A stretch of DNA of 64,000 bases from an uncultured Stenotrophomonas sp. (GCF_945952405.1 NZ_CAMFIA010000019.1:1-64000); one strand, 5' to 3'. Shown: positions 17,140 to 25,809, counted from the stretch's first letter. Notes: generated by a model from the letters alone, not told the origin. Made by a program: numbers and translations.

Positions 17140-18189
17140 TCAAGCGTGCTCGCGCGCCTCATACCACTCGCGTGACCGGTTCACGATCTTCACTACCGAA
17201 AGCATCACGGGTACTTCAATCAGCACCCCCACCACGGTCGCCAGCGCCGCTCCGGAGTGGACGCCGAACAGGCCCACGGCCGTCGCGACCGCCAGTTCGA
17301 AGAAGTTGCTCGCGCCGATCAATGCCGAAGGCCCGGCCACGCAATGCGCCACACCCAGGCGCCGATTGAGCAGGTACGCCAGGCCGGAGGTGAAATAGAC
17401 CTGGATCAGGATCGGGAGCGCGATCAACGCAATCACCAGCGGCTGCTGCACGATCTGCTGGCCCTGGAACCCGAACAGCAGCACCAGCGTCAGCAGCAGC
17501 GCCGAAAGTGACAATGGCCCCAGCCGGCGCAACGCCGCCTGCAGCCCGGGCTGACCATGGCGTGACAGGATCCAGCGGCGCAGCAACGCGGCCACCAGCA
17601 CCGGCGCCACGATGTACAGGACGACCGAGAGCAGCAACGTTTCCCACGGTACGGTGATGGCTGACAGTCCCAACAGCAGCGCCACTATCGGCGCATAGGC
17701 CACCACCATGATCGCGTCGTTCAGTGCCACCTGACTCAGCGTGAAGTTGGCATCGCCGCGGCACAGGTTGCTCCATACGAACACCATGGCGGTGCAGGGC
17801 GCGGCGGCCAGCAGGATCAGGCCGGCGATGTAGCTGTCGATCTGGCCTCCGGGCAGCCAGCCTGCAAAGGTGTGGCGCAGGAAGAACCAGCCCAGCAGTG
17901 CCATCGAGAACGGCTTCACGGCCCAGTTGATGAACAGCGTCACCCCGATGCCTTTCCAGTGCCGCCCGAGCTGGCGCATGGCACTGAAATCCACTCTCAG
18001 CAGCATGGGAATGATCATCAACCAGATCAGCACCGCTACGGGCAGGTTGACCTTGGCCGCTTCGGCCGCGGCCAGCCTGCTGAAGGCGTCTGGCAGAAAG
18101 TGACCGAGCAGCGTGCCGACGATGATGCACAAGGCGACCCAGAGGGTCAGGTGGCGCTCGAACGGCCCCATGGGTGCCACTGCGCTCAT
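17140..18189 (-). CDS. acr3: ACR3-family arsenite efflux permease
   Basis: 349 residues from the ATG at 18189; the open frame extends further, but this ATG overlaps the arsC stop (18186-18189). Ten hydrophobic helices with the ACR3 signature APCTAMVFVWSNLCRGD (the first conserved cysteine is needed for arsenite transport) and NDAIMVVAYAP. It exports the As(III) made by the downstream-acting reductase ArsC. Last gene of arsR-arsC-acr3. Confidence 0.93.
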   Translation of the reverse strand: MSAVAPMGPFERHLTLWVALCIIVGTLLGHFLPDAFSRLAAAEAAKVNLPVAVLIWLMIIPMLLRVDFSAMRQLGRHWKGIGVTLFINWAVKPFSMALLGWFFLRHTFAGWLPGGQIDSYIAGLILLAAAPCTAMVFVWSNLCRGDANFTLSQVALNDAIMVVAYAPIVALLLGLSAITVPWETLLLSVVLYIVAPVLVAALLRRWILSRHGQPGLQAALRRLGPLSLSALLLTLVLLFGFQGQQIVQQPLVIALIALPILIQVYFTSGLAYLLNRRLGVAHCVAGPSALIGASNFFELAVATAVGLFGVHSGAALATVVGVLIEVPVMLSVVKIVNRSREWYEAREHA

Positions 18190-18689
18190 GGCGTGGCCGC
18201 TGGTGGAAGCAGATGACCGATCCGATCCAGCGCCTGCTGGAGCATCCGGCGGTCTTGCCAAAGCTGTTCGGGCAGCGCCAGCAAGGCACGCACGCGTACC
18301 TTCACGATGGCATAGGCGTGAGCGAAGGCCGCCGCCTTGTCCGCATCGCTGCCTTCGACCCCGGCCGGATCCGGCAAGCCCCAGTGGCTGCGGATGAAGT
18401 CACCGAACACCACCGGACAGGCTTCCGCTGCCGCCGCATCGCAGACAGTAATCACCAGATCCATGGGGGCGGCATCAGCAAACTCGTCCCAGGATTTGCT
18501 GCGCAGTCCAGCGACGAGGATGCCTTCGGCGCGCAGCTGGGCAAGCGCGAACGGATTGACCTGGCCGGTCGGGCGGCTGCCGGCACTGAAGGCCATGAAG
18601 CGCTCGCCGCCCCATGCGCGCAGGATGGCCTCGGCCATCACACTGCGGGCGCTGTTGCCGGTGCAGAGGAACAGGATGGAGCGGGACAT
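18186..18689 (-). CDS. arsC: Low-molecular-weight phosphatase-type arsenate reductase
   Basis: 167 residues. The N-terminal phosphatase loop is CTGNSAR (Cys9-X5-Arg15), and a cysteine pair in ITVCDAAAAEACPV fits the thioredoxin-linked ArsC relay. It reduces arsenate to arsenite for Acr3. The gene begins 15 bp after arsR and overlaps acr3 by 4 bp, a compact resistance operon. Confidence 0.93.
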   Translation of the reverse strand: MSRSILFLCTGNSARSVMAEAILRAWGGERFMAFSAGSRPTGQVNPFALAQLRAEGILVAGLRSKSWDEFADAAPMDLVITVCDAAAAEACPVVFGDFIRSHWGLPDPAGVEGSDADKAAAFAHAYAIVKVRVRALLALPEQLWQDRRMLQQALDRIGHLLPPAATP

Positions 18690-18704
18690 GGCGGCGTTTC
18701 CGTT

Positions 18705-19034
18705 TCAGCAACTGCAGGGATTGCGTGGCGGTGTGCACTGCTCTCCGGGCGAGCCGGCGCAGCAATTGTGGGTCAGGTACTGGATCAGGCCGGTCATTGC
18801 GCTGAAGTCCGCGCGGTAGCAGACGTGGCGACCCTGGTTCTCGTTCTCGACCAGGCCTGCCTGTACCAGCTCCTTCAGGTGGAAGCTGAGGGTGGCGGGT
18901 GCGACCTGGAGGACTGTGGCGATGTCGCCGGCCATGCGACCGGCTGGGCCGGCCTCGACCAGCAGGCGGAAAGCCGCCAGACGGGTGGCATGGCCGAGCG
19001 CAGTGAGGGCAGCGATCACGTTTAACGTTTCCAT
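18705..19034 (-). CDS. arsR: ArsR-family arsenic-responsive repressor
   Basis: 109 residues from the ATG at 19034 (METLNVIAAL). Winged helix-turn-helix with AGDIATVLQVAPATLSFHLKEL. It lacks the classic ELCVCDL site of E. coli ArsR but ends in a cysteine-rich tail (HNCCAGSPGEQC and CSC), the arrangement in xanthomonad-type ArsR proteins that bind As(III) near the C-terminus. The AT-rich upstream region probably holds its operator. It should repress its own operon until arsenite binds. Confidence 0.9.
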   Translation of the reverse strand: METLNVIAALTALGHATRLAAFRLLVEAGPAGRMAGDIATVLQVAPATLSFHLKELVQAGLVENENQGRHVCYRADFSAMTGLIQYLTHNCCAGSPGEQCTPPRNPCSC

Positions 19035-19058
19035 ATTTATAGAATAATCGAAATAATG
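19035..19058 (-). promoter_or_regulatory. AT-rich ars promoter/operator region
   Basis: Immediately upstream of arsR is a stretch of about 24 bp that is nearly all A/T (TTTATAGAATAATCGAAATA), striking in this GC-rich sequence. It carries an imperfect dyad (ATTTAT ... AATAAT). This is where an ArsR dimer would be expected to bind. The site call is inference. Confidence 0.45.
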
Positions 19059-19223
19059 AGTCGGCCGCAACGCCTTCGTCGCCCCATCTGCTAGAAGACT
19101 TGCTTCCCCAGCCTGATCACCGGCCGGTGGCGGCTGGGCGCCTGCTGCAGCATCCGGGCTGGGAAACGCGTGCGGCCCGATATTGGGTGGCGTAGGGCCT
19201 TCAGGTTGGGCCAGTCGGTGCCG

Positions 19224-20153
19224 TCAGCCGGGCCGGTGTGCGCGTGGGCAGATCGCGATGCGCTGGCTGCGCTGGTCGATGAGCAGGACCGCATCCTGCA
19301 GTGCATGCGCACCCAGCACGGCCTCCGGATACCGATCGGACACCCGCACCTCGAGCCCGCGCAGGGTGAGTCCACTCACCACCACCGGTTCGGCCAGCCA
19401 TGCGCGGCCCGCTTCGAGCTGGCCGTGGCCGAGGGTCAGCCGCTCGCCGTCGCGCACCGCACCCGCCGAGGCCTGCCGGTAGAGTGCCGTGGGGAGCACC
19501 ATTGCGACGTTGGCACCGGTGTCCAGTTGCGCTTCAGTGGCAACGGTGCCGATCGTCACCGGAATGCGGAAGGCACGTGTGTAGGACAGCGTGCCCGGCT
19601 GCGCGGGCAGGAGCTGGATGTCGCGACGGAACTGCAGGCGCCGTTGCGGATAGTCGATCACCAGCAGGCCATCAGCGAAGAACCCGCGCGCCAGGATCCC
19701 GTCGAATGCTGCCGCCGCTGATGCCCGCGTGTTGTAGTCGCGGGTGAGCGCAGTCACCTCGCTGCGTCGTACGGTACCGAGCGCCAGCGCGGCAATGCGT
19801 GCGGTCTCCGTCGCCGCGGTCTGCACGCCGTCCGAATTGGCGGTGGGCGCGCCAGCCGGCAGCGCCAGCCGGCGCACCAGGCGTGCATCTGCGCGGGCCA
19901 GACCGCTGGCGCCGGTATCGACGGCGAACCGGTAGGGGCCGGAATCGTTGACCCGTACCTGCACATGGATGCGGCCGTCGACGACATCGAATGGAACATC
20001 GACCAGGGGCTGGCCCGGGCGTGTGGCGAGCGAGCAGGCGGCCTCTGTTGCCGGCGACCCGTACAGGGCGGTGGGCAGCGCCAGGGTGAGGGCCAGGAGG
20101 CCGGGCCTGAGCGGCCTTGTTGGGGCGTCAGGGGAGTGCGGCGCGTGCGTCAT
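19224..20153 (-). CDS. Exported retropepsin-like aspartyl protease
   Basis: 309 residues from the ATG at 20153 (MTHAPHSPD); the upstream frame is unlikely coding. Signal-like hydrophobic segment RPGLLALTLALPTALYGS. Two aspartic protease motifs, FAVDTGASG and AQLDTGANVA, each with hydrophobic-Asp-Thr-Gly, show a duplicated pepsin/retropepsin-like fold in one chain. Expected in the periplasm. No Shine-Dalgarno is obvious before the ATG. Substrate unknown. Confidence 0.8.
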   Translation of the reverse strand: MTHAPHSPDAPTRPLRPGLLALTLALPTALYGSPATEAACSLATRPGQPLVDVPFDVVDGRIHVQVRVNDSGPYRFAVDTGASGLARADARLVRRLALPAGAPTANSDGVQTAATETARIAALALGTVRRSEVTALTRDYNTRASAAAAFDGILARGFFADGLLVIDYPQRRLQFRRDIQLLPAQPGTLSYTRAFRIPVTIGTVATEAQLDTGANVAMVLPTALYRQASAGAVRDGERLTLGHGQLEAGRAWLAEPVVVSGLTLRGLEVRVSDRYPEAVLGAHALQDAVLLIDQRSQRIAICPRAHRPG

Positions 20154-20306
20154 GATGATGTTCCATGGTGTCCAGCAACATCTGATGCCGGCGGGGCGGC
20201 GGCGGTTGCGTTTGCACGCACGGACTGTGAACTGTTGCGCGAGTTGACGTTGCTGGCCACCAGGCGCAGGCTTGGCCGGCACGTTTCCTAACTTGAAGGG
20301 AGACTC

Positions 20307-20636
20307 ATGAACGCCACGGCCTCGCTGCACCCGGCGCCTGACGCCCCGGCCCGTTCACGCCTCTGGCGTGTGTTCTGGCTGCAAGGCGTCATTCCCAGCA
20401 ACCTGCTGTGGGCCGTGGCCCTCTGGGCCCTGGCCAACCAGCGCACCACGCTGCTGCTGGGGGTGTTCGCGGTCCTGCTGCTGTATACCGGTTGGATCAT
20501 CCCGGCGGTCTGGCGGGCGGCGCCTGCCGCGCGCACCCCGGATCTGGGCGTGGCCGCGCGCGGCCTGACCGTGGCCTGGGGGCTGAACACCGTGCTGGTG
20601 ATCTTCTTCCTGACCCTGCAGCGGGTGGCTCAATAG
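20307..20636 (+). CDS. Small three-helix inner-membrane protein
   Basis: 109 residues with a good Shine-Dalgarno (GAAGGGAG, about 6 nt before the ATG). Three hydrophobic helices lie at about 22-42, 47-67 and 86-105 (for example TTLLLGVFAVLLLYTGWIIPAVW and GLNTVLVIFFLTLQ). No family recognised. It ends tail-to-tail with the next gene, overlapping it by 7 bp. Confidence 0.7.
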   Translation: MNATASLHPAPDAPARSRLWRVFWLQGVIPSNLLWAVALWALANQRTTLLLGVFAVLLLYTGWIIPAVWRAAPAARTPDLGVAARGLTVAWGLNTVLVIFFLTLQRVAQ

Positions 20637-21034
20637 AACTGAACAGGCTCGCCGCTGCGGTCGAAGGCGGCAAAGCGCCCGATCTGCCCCTCATGGATGG
20701 CATTGACCATCAGCCTCAGCGGGCGTGCGGCTTCATCGCTGTTCGGCGCGATGCCGGCGCGGCCGTCCATCGCCGCCACGAACACCAGGTCCCAGTCGAT
20801 GCCGGTAGTGGTGGACTCGGCCAGCAGCGCCTGGAAGCCCGGCACCTCGCCGGGCAGCTTGTCCACGCACAGCACCGGCGACAGGGTGCCCCCTTCGCGG
20901 CGGTCATGCCGGTCGCGCTGGTCGTCGGTCGGCGATTCGGGCAGCTCCGCGCGCACGAATACGAACAGCAAGCGTTGCGGTTCAGCCTGCTGGCCTGCGG
21001 CGTGCAGCAGCTGCTGGAAATCGTTCATCATCAT
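20630..21034 (-). CDS. Conserved protein of unknown function (often misnamed ribonucleotide reductase alpha)
   Basis: 134 residues counting from the first of three consecutive ATGs (21034, 21031, 21028). It is soluble and acidic, with QQLLHAAGQQAEPQRLLFVFV, LSPVLCVDKLPGEVPGF and IDWDLVFVAAMDGR. I recall similar proteins of about 130 residues labelled 'ribonucleotide reductase subunit alpha' in databases; the length and motifs rule out that enzyme. It is divergent from moaA across a 194-bp gap that carries an FNR-like site. Confidence 0.7.
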   Translation of the reverse strand: MMMNDFQQLLHAAGQQAEPQRLLFVFVRAELPESPTDDQRDRHDRREGGTLSPVLCVDKLPGEVPGFQALLAESTTTGIDWDLVFVAAMDGRAGIAPNSDEAARPLRLMVNAIHEGQIGRFAAFDRSGEPVQFY

Positions 21035-21107
21035 GAGGGTTGTCACACGCCCACTGCACGGAAAGCCGCATGCTGCCACAACGGCTGCGGCGCGGGGCCG
21101 ATGGCGA

Positions 21108-21149
21108 TTGATTTAAGTCATGCCGCTGGAACTGCACGCCGCGTACTCT
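21108..21149 (+). promoter_or_regulatory. FNR-like site and -10 box of the moa operon
   Basis: TTGAT-TTAA-GTCAT at 21108-21121 matches the FNR/Anr consensus TTGAT-N4-(A/G)TCAA except for the last base. A TACTCT hexamer at 21144-21149 places the transcription start near 21156, about 41.5 bp from the site centre. This is the class II position FNR uses for activation. Confidence 0.55.
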
Positions 21150-21228
21150 GGCACTCATTCCAGCAGGCGAGGGTTTCCGGACCGTTCCGGGCACAGGCAA
21201 GACGGTGGAGCAACAAGGTGGACCAGCC

Positions 21229-22209
21229 ATGAGCCAACTCGCCGACGGTTTCGGTCGCAGCTTTCCGTACCTGCGCCTGTCGTTGACCGAAGCCTGCAAC
21301 TTCCGTTGCAGCTACTGCCTGCCCGACGGTTACCAGGCCGAGGGCCGCCCGCGCTTCCTGCAGGTGGATGAGATTGCACGACTGGTGCGCGCCTTTGCTG
21401 TGCTGGGCATGAGCAAGATCCGGCTGACCGGCGGCGAGCCGAGCCTGCGCAAGGACCTGGACGAGATCATCGCGACCGTGGCGGCGGTGCCGGGTATCCG
21501 CAAGGTGGCCATCACCACCAATGGCACCCTGCTGCCGCGGCGGCTGCCGGGCTGGCACCGGGCTGGCCTGACCGCGCTGAACGTGAGCATGGACAGCCTG
21601 CGCCGCGAGCGCTTCAGGGCCATCACCGGGCACGATCGCCTTGCCGAGATCGAGCAGGGCCTGGCCCTGGCGCAGGCCTTGGGGCTGCCGGCGATCAAGC
21701 TCAACGCGGTGCTGTTGCGCGGCCTGAACGACGACGAGCTGTCGCAGTGGATGGAGTACCTGCGCGACCGCCCATTCAGCGTGCGCTTCATCGAACTGAT
21801 GCGCACCGGCGACAACGAAGCCTATTTCCAGCGCCACCACCTGCGCGCCGACGTGGTGATCGAGCAGTTGCTGGCAGCCGGCTGGCATGAGCGCCCGCGC
21901 GCAATCGATGCGGGCCCGGCCCGCGAGTTCGGGCATCCGGACCATCGCGGCAGCATCGGCATCATCGCCCCGTACGCGCGTGACTTCTGCAAGGGTTGCA
22001 ACCGCCTGCGGGTCACCGCCAAGGGCGATCTGCGGCTGTGCCTGTTCGGCGACTTCGGTGTGCCGCTGCGCCCGCTGCTGCAGCGCGATGAGGACCACGA
22101 CGCGCTGCTGGCGCGGATCACCACACAGCTTGGCCTGAAAGCGGCCGGGCATGGATTGCACCAGGGCCAGACCGGGCTGACCCCGCACCTGGCCTCGATC
22201 GGAGGATGA
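21229..22209 (+). CDS. moaA: GTP 3',8-cyclase, molybdenum cofactor step 1
   Basis: 326 residues from the ATG at 21229; the frame also has a GTG 24 bp upstream, but AAGGTGG precedes this ATG. Radical SAM cluster ACNFRCSYC (CxxxCxxC) at about residue 25. The second iron-sulfur cluster, which binds GTP, uses FCKGCNR and the cysteine of LRLCLFG. The C-terminus ends in Gly-Gly (SIGG), required in MoaA. It makes the cyclic GTP intermediate for cyclic pyranopterin. First gene of the moa/moe/mob operon; the next genes overlap it. Confidence 0.96.
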   Translation: MSQLADGFGRSFPYLRLSLTEACNFRCSYCLPDGYQAEGRPRFLQVDEIARLVRAFAVLGMSKIRLTGGEPSLRKDLDEIIATVAAVPGIRKVAITTNGTLLPRRLPGWHRAGLTALNVSMDSLRRERFRAITGHDRLAEIEQGLALAQALGLPAIKLNAVLLRGLNDDELSQWMEYLRDRPFSVRFIELMRTGDNEAYFQRHHLRADVVIEQLLAAGWHERPRAIDAGPAREFGHPDHRGSIGIIAPYARDFCKGCNRLRVTAKGDLRLCLFGDFGVPLRPLLQRDEDHDALLARITTQLGLKAAGHGLHQGQTGLTPHLASIGG

Positions 22210-22217
22210 GCAGCACG

Positions 22218-23216
22218 ATGAGTGGGGAATTGAATGCGGCCTTCCATATGGCCGATGTCCGCAGCAAGCGCATCACCCGCCGCCGTGCGGTGGCGGTAGG
22301 CGAACTGCACGCCGGTCCGGTGGCCTATCCGCTGATCGTCGAGCGCCGCCTGCCCAAGGGCGATGCGCTGGTGATGGCCGAGATTGCCGGCCTGCAGGGC
22401 GCCAAGATGGCCTCGATGCTGATGCCGCTGTGCCACCCGCTGCCGCTGGAACTGGTGCAGGTGTTCTGCGCGCCGGTGCCGGAGCGGCAGGCGATCCGCG
22501 TGTGGTGCGAGTGCGCCAGCGAGGCACGCACCGGTGTGGAGATGGAGGCGCTGGCCGGCGTCAACGCCGCGCTGCTGACCCTGTACGACCTGAGCAAGCC
22601 GGTGGAGCCGGCGCTGCGCATCGAAGGCATCCGCCTGCTGTTCAAGGAGGGTGGCAAGCGGGGTGTATGGCTGCACCCGGACGGCATGGACGAGGCGGAG
22701 CACGCGCGATTCAAGCCGCGTGCGCCGAAGGGTCTCGAGCGCGCAGCCTGTGCGGTGATCACGCTGAGCGACCGTGCCAGTGACGGTGTCTACGACGATG
22801 TGTCCGGCCCGACGCTGGTGGCCGGGCTGAACACGCTGGGCGGCGAGGTGGTGGCGGCCGAGGTGCTTCCCGATGGTATCGAGCCGTTGGCCGGACGCCT
22901 GCAGGCGCTGTCCGCCGAAGGCGTGCGGCTGTGCCTGTGCACCGGCGGTACCGGGCTGGGTCCGCGTGACCTGACCCCGGAGGCGCTGCGTTCCCTGAAC
23001 GCGCGACCGGTGCCCGGCCTGGCGCAGATGGTGCGCGCGTTGAGCGCGCAGCACACGCCGATGGCCTGGTTGAGCCGCGCCGAAGTGGTGCAGCTGGGCG
23101 GCATGCTGGTGTTCGCGCTGCCCGGCAGCCCGAAGGCCGCGGCGCAATGCCTGGAGATCCTGGCGCCAGTGCTGGGCCACGCCCTGGCGATGGTCGATGG
23201 CGGGGGCCACGCATGA
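22218..23216 (+). CDS. moaCB: Bifunctional MoaC-MoaB fusion for molybdopterin synthesis
   Basis: 332 residues from the ATG at 22218; an in-frame ATG at 22206 overlaps the moaA stop but has GGAGG directly against it, too close to work well. Residues 1-155 are MoaC (MADVRSKRITRRRAVA, MLMPLCHPLPL and EMEALAGVNAALLTLYD), which finishes cyclic pyranopterin. Residues 170-330 are a MoaB/Mog-type domain (ITLSDRASDGVYDDVSGP, CTGGTGLGPRDLTPEA and LPGSPKAA), which adenylates molybdopterin. The two domains are fused in one chain. Confidence 0.93.
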   Translation: MSGELNAAFHMADVRSKRITRRRAVAVGELHAGPVAYPLIVERRLPKGDALVMAEIAGLQGAKMASMLMPLCHPLPLELVQVFCAPVPERQAIRVWCECASEARTGVEMEALAGVNAALLTLYDLSKPVEPALRIEGIRLLFKEGGKRGVWLHPDGMDEAEHARFKPRAPKGLERAACAVITLSDRASDGVYDDVSGPTLVAGLNTLGGEVVAAEVLPDGIEPLAGRLQALSAEGVRLCLCTGGTGLGPRDLTPEALRSLNARPVPGLAQMVRALSAQHTPMAWLSRAEVVQLGGMLVFALPGSPKAAAQCLEILAPVLGHALAMVDGGGHA

Positions 23217-24466
23217 TCGCCTACAGCCAGGCCCTGCAGCATCTGCTGGACGCGGCCACGCCGCTGCCGGCCGAGCGCCTGCCACTGCATGAGGCCGCTG
23301 GCCGTACCCTGGCCACTGACATCCACAGTGGGCAAGCGCTGCCGCCGTTCGACAACTCGGCGATGGACGGCTTCGCGCTGCGCGCCGAAGGCGTGACGTT
23401 CGAGGCGGGTGCCGGATTCGTGGTGCAGGGCTGGCAGGCGGCCGGCGATGCGGGTGCCGAGGGCGGCGAAGGCGCCTGGGAAATCATGACCGGTGCGCGC
23501 ATGCCGGCTGGGCTGGATACGGTGGTGCCGGTCGAGAGCGTGGAGATCCTCGCCAGCGAGGACGGCCGCCCGACCCGGATCGCCCTGAAGGGCACGGTCA
23601 AGCCGGGCCAGAACGTTCGCCTGCGCGGCCAGGACGTGGGCGAGGGCGAACGCGTGCTGTGCGCCGGGCAGGTGCTGGATATCAATGCGCGCACCCTGCT
23701 GCATGCCCTCGGCGTGGGCGAGGTGGCCGTGGTGGCGCGGCCAAAGGCGGCGGTGATCGCCACCGGCAAGGAGCTGGTGACCGAAGCGGCGCAGACGCTG
23801 GAATCCGGCCAGATCCGCGACAGCAACCGGCCGTACCTGGTCGGTCGCCTGCAGGCCGCCGGTGCCGAGGTGGTGTGGCAGGGCACGGTGGGCGACGACG
23901 TGGCCGCGTTCAATGCGGTGCTGGATGAAGCGCTGGCCGCCGGCGCACAGCTGCTGCTCAGCACCGGCGCGGTGTCGGCCGGGCGCTACGATTTCGTTCC
24001 CGATGCGCTGCGTGACCGCGGTGCGCGCATCGTGTTCCACAAGGTGGCGATCCGCCCGGGCAAGCCGCTGCTGTTCGCGGTGCTGCCCAATGGCGCGCTG
24101 TACTTCGGCCTTCCGGGCAACCCGGTCTCGGCCGCCGTGGGCCAGCGCTTCTTCGTCGAGCCGGTGCTGCGGCGCCTGCTCGGGCTGGCACCGGAAACCG
24201 TGTTGCAGCTGCCGCTGCAGGCCGACGTGCGCAAGCCGCCGGGCCTGCGCTTCCACGCGCGTGCGCGGGTGGAGATGGATGGCCAGGGGCGCCTGAGCGC
24301 GCGCGTGCTGTCCGGGCAGGAATCGTTCCGCTTGATGTCCATGCTGCAGGCCAACGCCTGGGTGGTGCTGGAGGCCGAGGGTGACCTGGCCGCTGCCGGC
24401 AGCTACGTGCGCGTGCAGGGCTGGGGTCACCATGACCCGGTGCAGCTGGCGAGCCAGGAGTCATGA
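23213..24466 (+). CDS. moeA: Molybdopterin molybdenumtransferase
   Basis: 417 residues from the ATG at 23213, which overlaps the moaCB stop (ATGA). MoeA landmarks are PPFDNSAMDGFALRA near residue 40, IMTGARMPAGLDTVVPVE, and the MPT-binding core STGAVSAGRYDFVPDAL followed by KVAIRPGKPLLFAVL and FGLPGNPVSA. The STGGVS of E. coli reads STGAVS here. It inserts molybdate into adenylated molybdopterin, the step after the MoaB domain. Confidence 0.95.
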   Translation: MIAYSQALQHLLDAATPLPAERLPLHEAAGRTLATDIHSGQALPPFDNSAMDGFALRAEGVTFEAGAGFVVQGWQAAGDAGAEGGEGAWEIMTGARMPAGLDTVVPVESVEILASEDGRPTRIALKGTVKPGQNVRLRGQDVGEGERVLCAGQVLDINARTLLHALGVGEVAVVARPKAAVIATGKELVTEAAQTLESGQIRDSNRPYLVGRLQAAGAEVVWQGTVGDDVAAFNAVLDEALAAGAQLLLSTGAVSAGRYDFVPDALRDRGARIVFHKVAIRPGKPLLFAVLPNGALYFGLPGNPVSAAVGQRFFVEPVLRRLLGLAPETVLQLPLQADVRKPPGLRFHARARVEMDGQGRLSARVLSGQESFRLMSMLQANAWVVLEAEGDLAAAGSYVRVQGWGHHDPVQLASQES

Positions 24467-24726
24467 TGAAACAGGTGAATCTTCAGTTGTTTGGTGCGTT
24501 TTCCGATCTGGATGCCAGCCGCGAGATCGCGGTGGAGGTGGCCGGTGGCACCGTGGCCGACCTGCGCCAGGCGTTGCGCGAGCTGCTGCCGACGCGTTGG
24601 CCGGGTTTCCGTGCCGGCCTGCTGGACTACTCGGCATTTGCCGACCAGCAACGCGTGCTGCGTGACTACGAAGCGCTGCCCGACGATGGCCGGGTGGCGA
24701 TCCTGCCGCCGGTAAGCGGGGGCTGA
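24466..24726 (+). CDS. moaD: Molybdopterin synthase small subunit
   Basis: 86 residues. Two ATGs follow each other at 24463 and 24466; the second has AGGAG at a better distance. Ubiquitin-like fold ending in the obligatory Gly-Gly (PPVSGG), which is thiocarboxylated to carry sulfur for molybdopterin synthase. It overlaps the moeA stop and stands 3 bp before moaE, its partner. Confidence 0.94.
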   Translation: MKQVNLQLFGAFSDLDASREIAVEVAGGTVADLRQALRELLPTRWPGFRAGLLDYSAFADQQRVLRDYEALPDDGRVAILPPVSGG

Positions 24727-24729
24727 ACC

Positions 24730-25230
24730 ATGAGCGAGAAGATCATCGCCAAGGTGGTGGACCGCGCGCAGGCGGCGATCGATCCGGCCGAGGGCATCGC
24801 TGCGGTGTCTGATGCGGGCTTCGGTGGCATCGACGTATTCATCGGCAAGGTACGCGACGTCAACGTCGGCCGGCCGGTGACCGGGATCACCTACGATCTG
24901 TTCGAGCCGTTGGTGTTGAACGAATTCAAGCGTCTGGCGGCAGAGGTGGAGGCCAGGTTCGGGCCAAGGCTGAAGCTGTATGTGGCCCATGCGAAGGGCC
25001 GGCTCGGCATTGGCGATGTGGCGGTGGTGGTGGCTGCGGGCAGCCCGCACCGCGACGAGGCGTTCCGGGCCTGTCGGCAGTTGATCGAGGTGGTGAAGCA
25101 CCAGTGCCCGATCTGGAAGCAGGAGCACTACCAGGATGGCGACAGCGAGTGGAGCGAGGGCTGCAGCCTCTGCCATGCGGACAGCGAGCCGGCGCATGCG
25201 CGTGACCACGCGCACGACCACTCCCATTGA
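24730..25230 (+). CDS. moaE: Molybdopterin synthase large subunit with His/Cys-rich tail
   Basis: 166 residues. The MoaE core covers residues 1-140: GGIDVFIGKVRDVNVGRPV, LYVAHAKGRLGIGD, AGSPHRDEAF and catalytic lysine region VVKHQCPIWKQEHY. After the conserved core comes an added tail with a CSLC pair and seven histidines (HARDHAHDHSH end), a likely metal-binding addition. It pairs with MoaD to convert cyclic pyranopterin to molybdopterin. Confidence 0.94.
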   Translation: MSEKIIAKVVDRAQAAIDPAEGIAAVSDAGFGGIDVFIGKVRDVNVGRPVTGITYDLFEPLVLNEFKRLAAEVEARFGPRLKLYVAHAKGRLGIGDVAVVVAAGSPHRDEAFRACRQLIEVVKHQCPIWKQEHYQDGDSEWSEGCSLCHADSEPAHARDHAHDHSH

Positions 25231-25239
25231 GTCCGCTGC

Positions 25240-25262
25240 AGCCACGCATGGCGTGGCTCTAC
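25240..25262 (-). repeat. SMAG variant inside the moa operon
   Basis: On minus it reads GTAG then AGCCACGC/GCGTGGCT around a short loop. It fills the 36-bp gap between moaE and mobA, ending 4 bp before the mobA ATG, and so leaves mobA without a Shine-Dalgarno. It could attenuate or protect the transcript here. Confidence 0.75.
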
Positions 25263-25266
25263 TGCG

Positions 25267-25809
25267 ATGAGCATTGCCGGCATCGTGCTGGCCGGTGGCC
25301 TGTCCAGCCGCATGGGCCGCGACAAGGCGCTGTTGCCGTGGCACGGGCGCACCCTGCTGGAGCACATGCAGGGCCTGCTGTTGCAGGCCGGGGCGGAGCG
25401 GGTCTGGGTGAGTGGTGACTATCCCGCCTTTGCTGGCATCCCCGATCAGGTGGCACGTTGCGGCCCTCTTGGCGGGCTCTACAGCGTGGCGATGCGCATG
25501 CCGGATGGCCCGGCGTGGGTGGTGCCGGTGGATACGCCACTGCTGCCGGCCCGATTGCTGCAGCAATTGCGTGACGGCCATCGCGGTCCGTGCACGATCT
25601 TTTCCGCCCACCCCCTGCCCATGCTGCTGGAGATGGACGATGCTAGTCGCAGCGTGCTGGGATCGATGCTGGACGACCCGCAGGGTCCGCGCTCGCTGCA
25701 GGCGTTGCAGCGTCGCCTTGGCGTGAACAGCATGGCGCTGGCTTCGGTTGACGAAGCCTGCCTGGTCAACTGCAATACCCCCGAACAATGGGAGGATGTT
25801 GCGTCATGA
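25267..25809 (+). CDS. mobA: Molybdenum cofactor guanylyltransferase
   Basis: 180 residues. Nucleotidyltransferase signature GIVLAGGLSSRMGRDKALL (GTP binding), CGPLGGLYS and VVPVDTPLLPARLL (metal Asp). It attaches GMP to Mo-molybdopterin to give the bis-MGD form that NarG needs. It is separated from moaE only by a SMAG palindrome and overlaps the next gene by 4 bp. No ribosome-binding site is visible. Confidence 0.93.
   Translation: MSIAGIVLAGGLSSRMGRDKALLPWHGRTLLEHMQGLLLQAGAERVWVSGDYPAFAGIPDQVARCGPLGGLYSVAMRMPDGPAWVVPVDTPLLPARLLQQLRDGHRGPCTIFSAHPLPMLLEMDDASRSVLGSMLDDPQGPRSLQALQRRLGVNSMALASVDEACLVNCNTPEQWEDVAS

Noticed and set aside
20630..21034. Ribonucleotide reductase alpha subunit
   Set aside because: Some databases use this name for similar proteins, but at about 134 residues with no active-site cysteines it cannot be that enzyme.
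21156..21228. Molybdenum cofactor riboswitch in the moaA leader
   Set aside because: The leader is only about 70 nt and I see no long paired helices of the Moco RNA motif.
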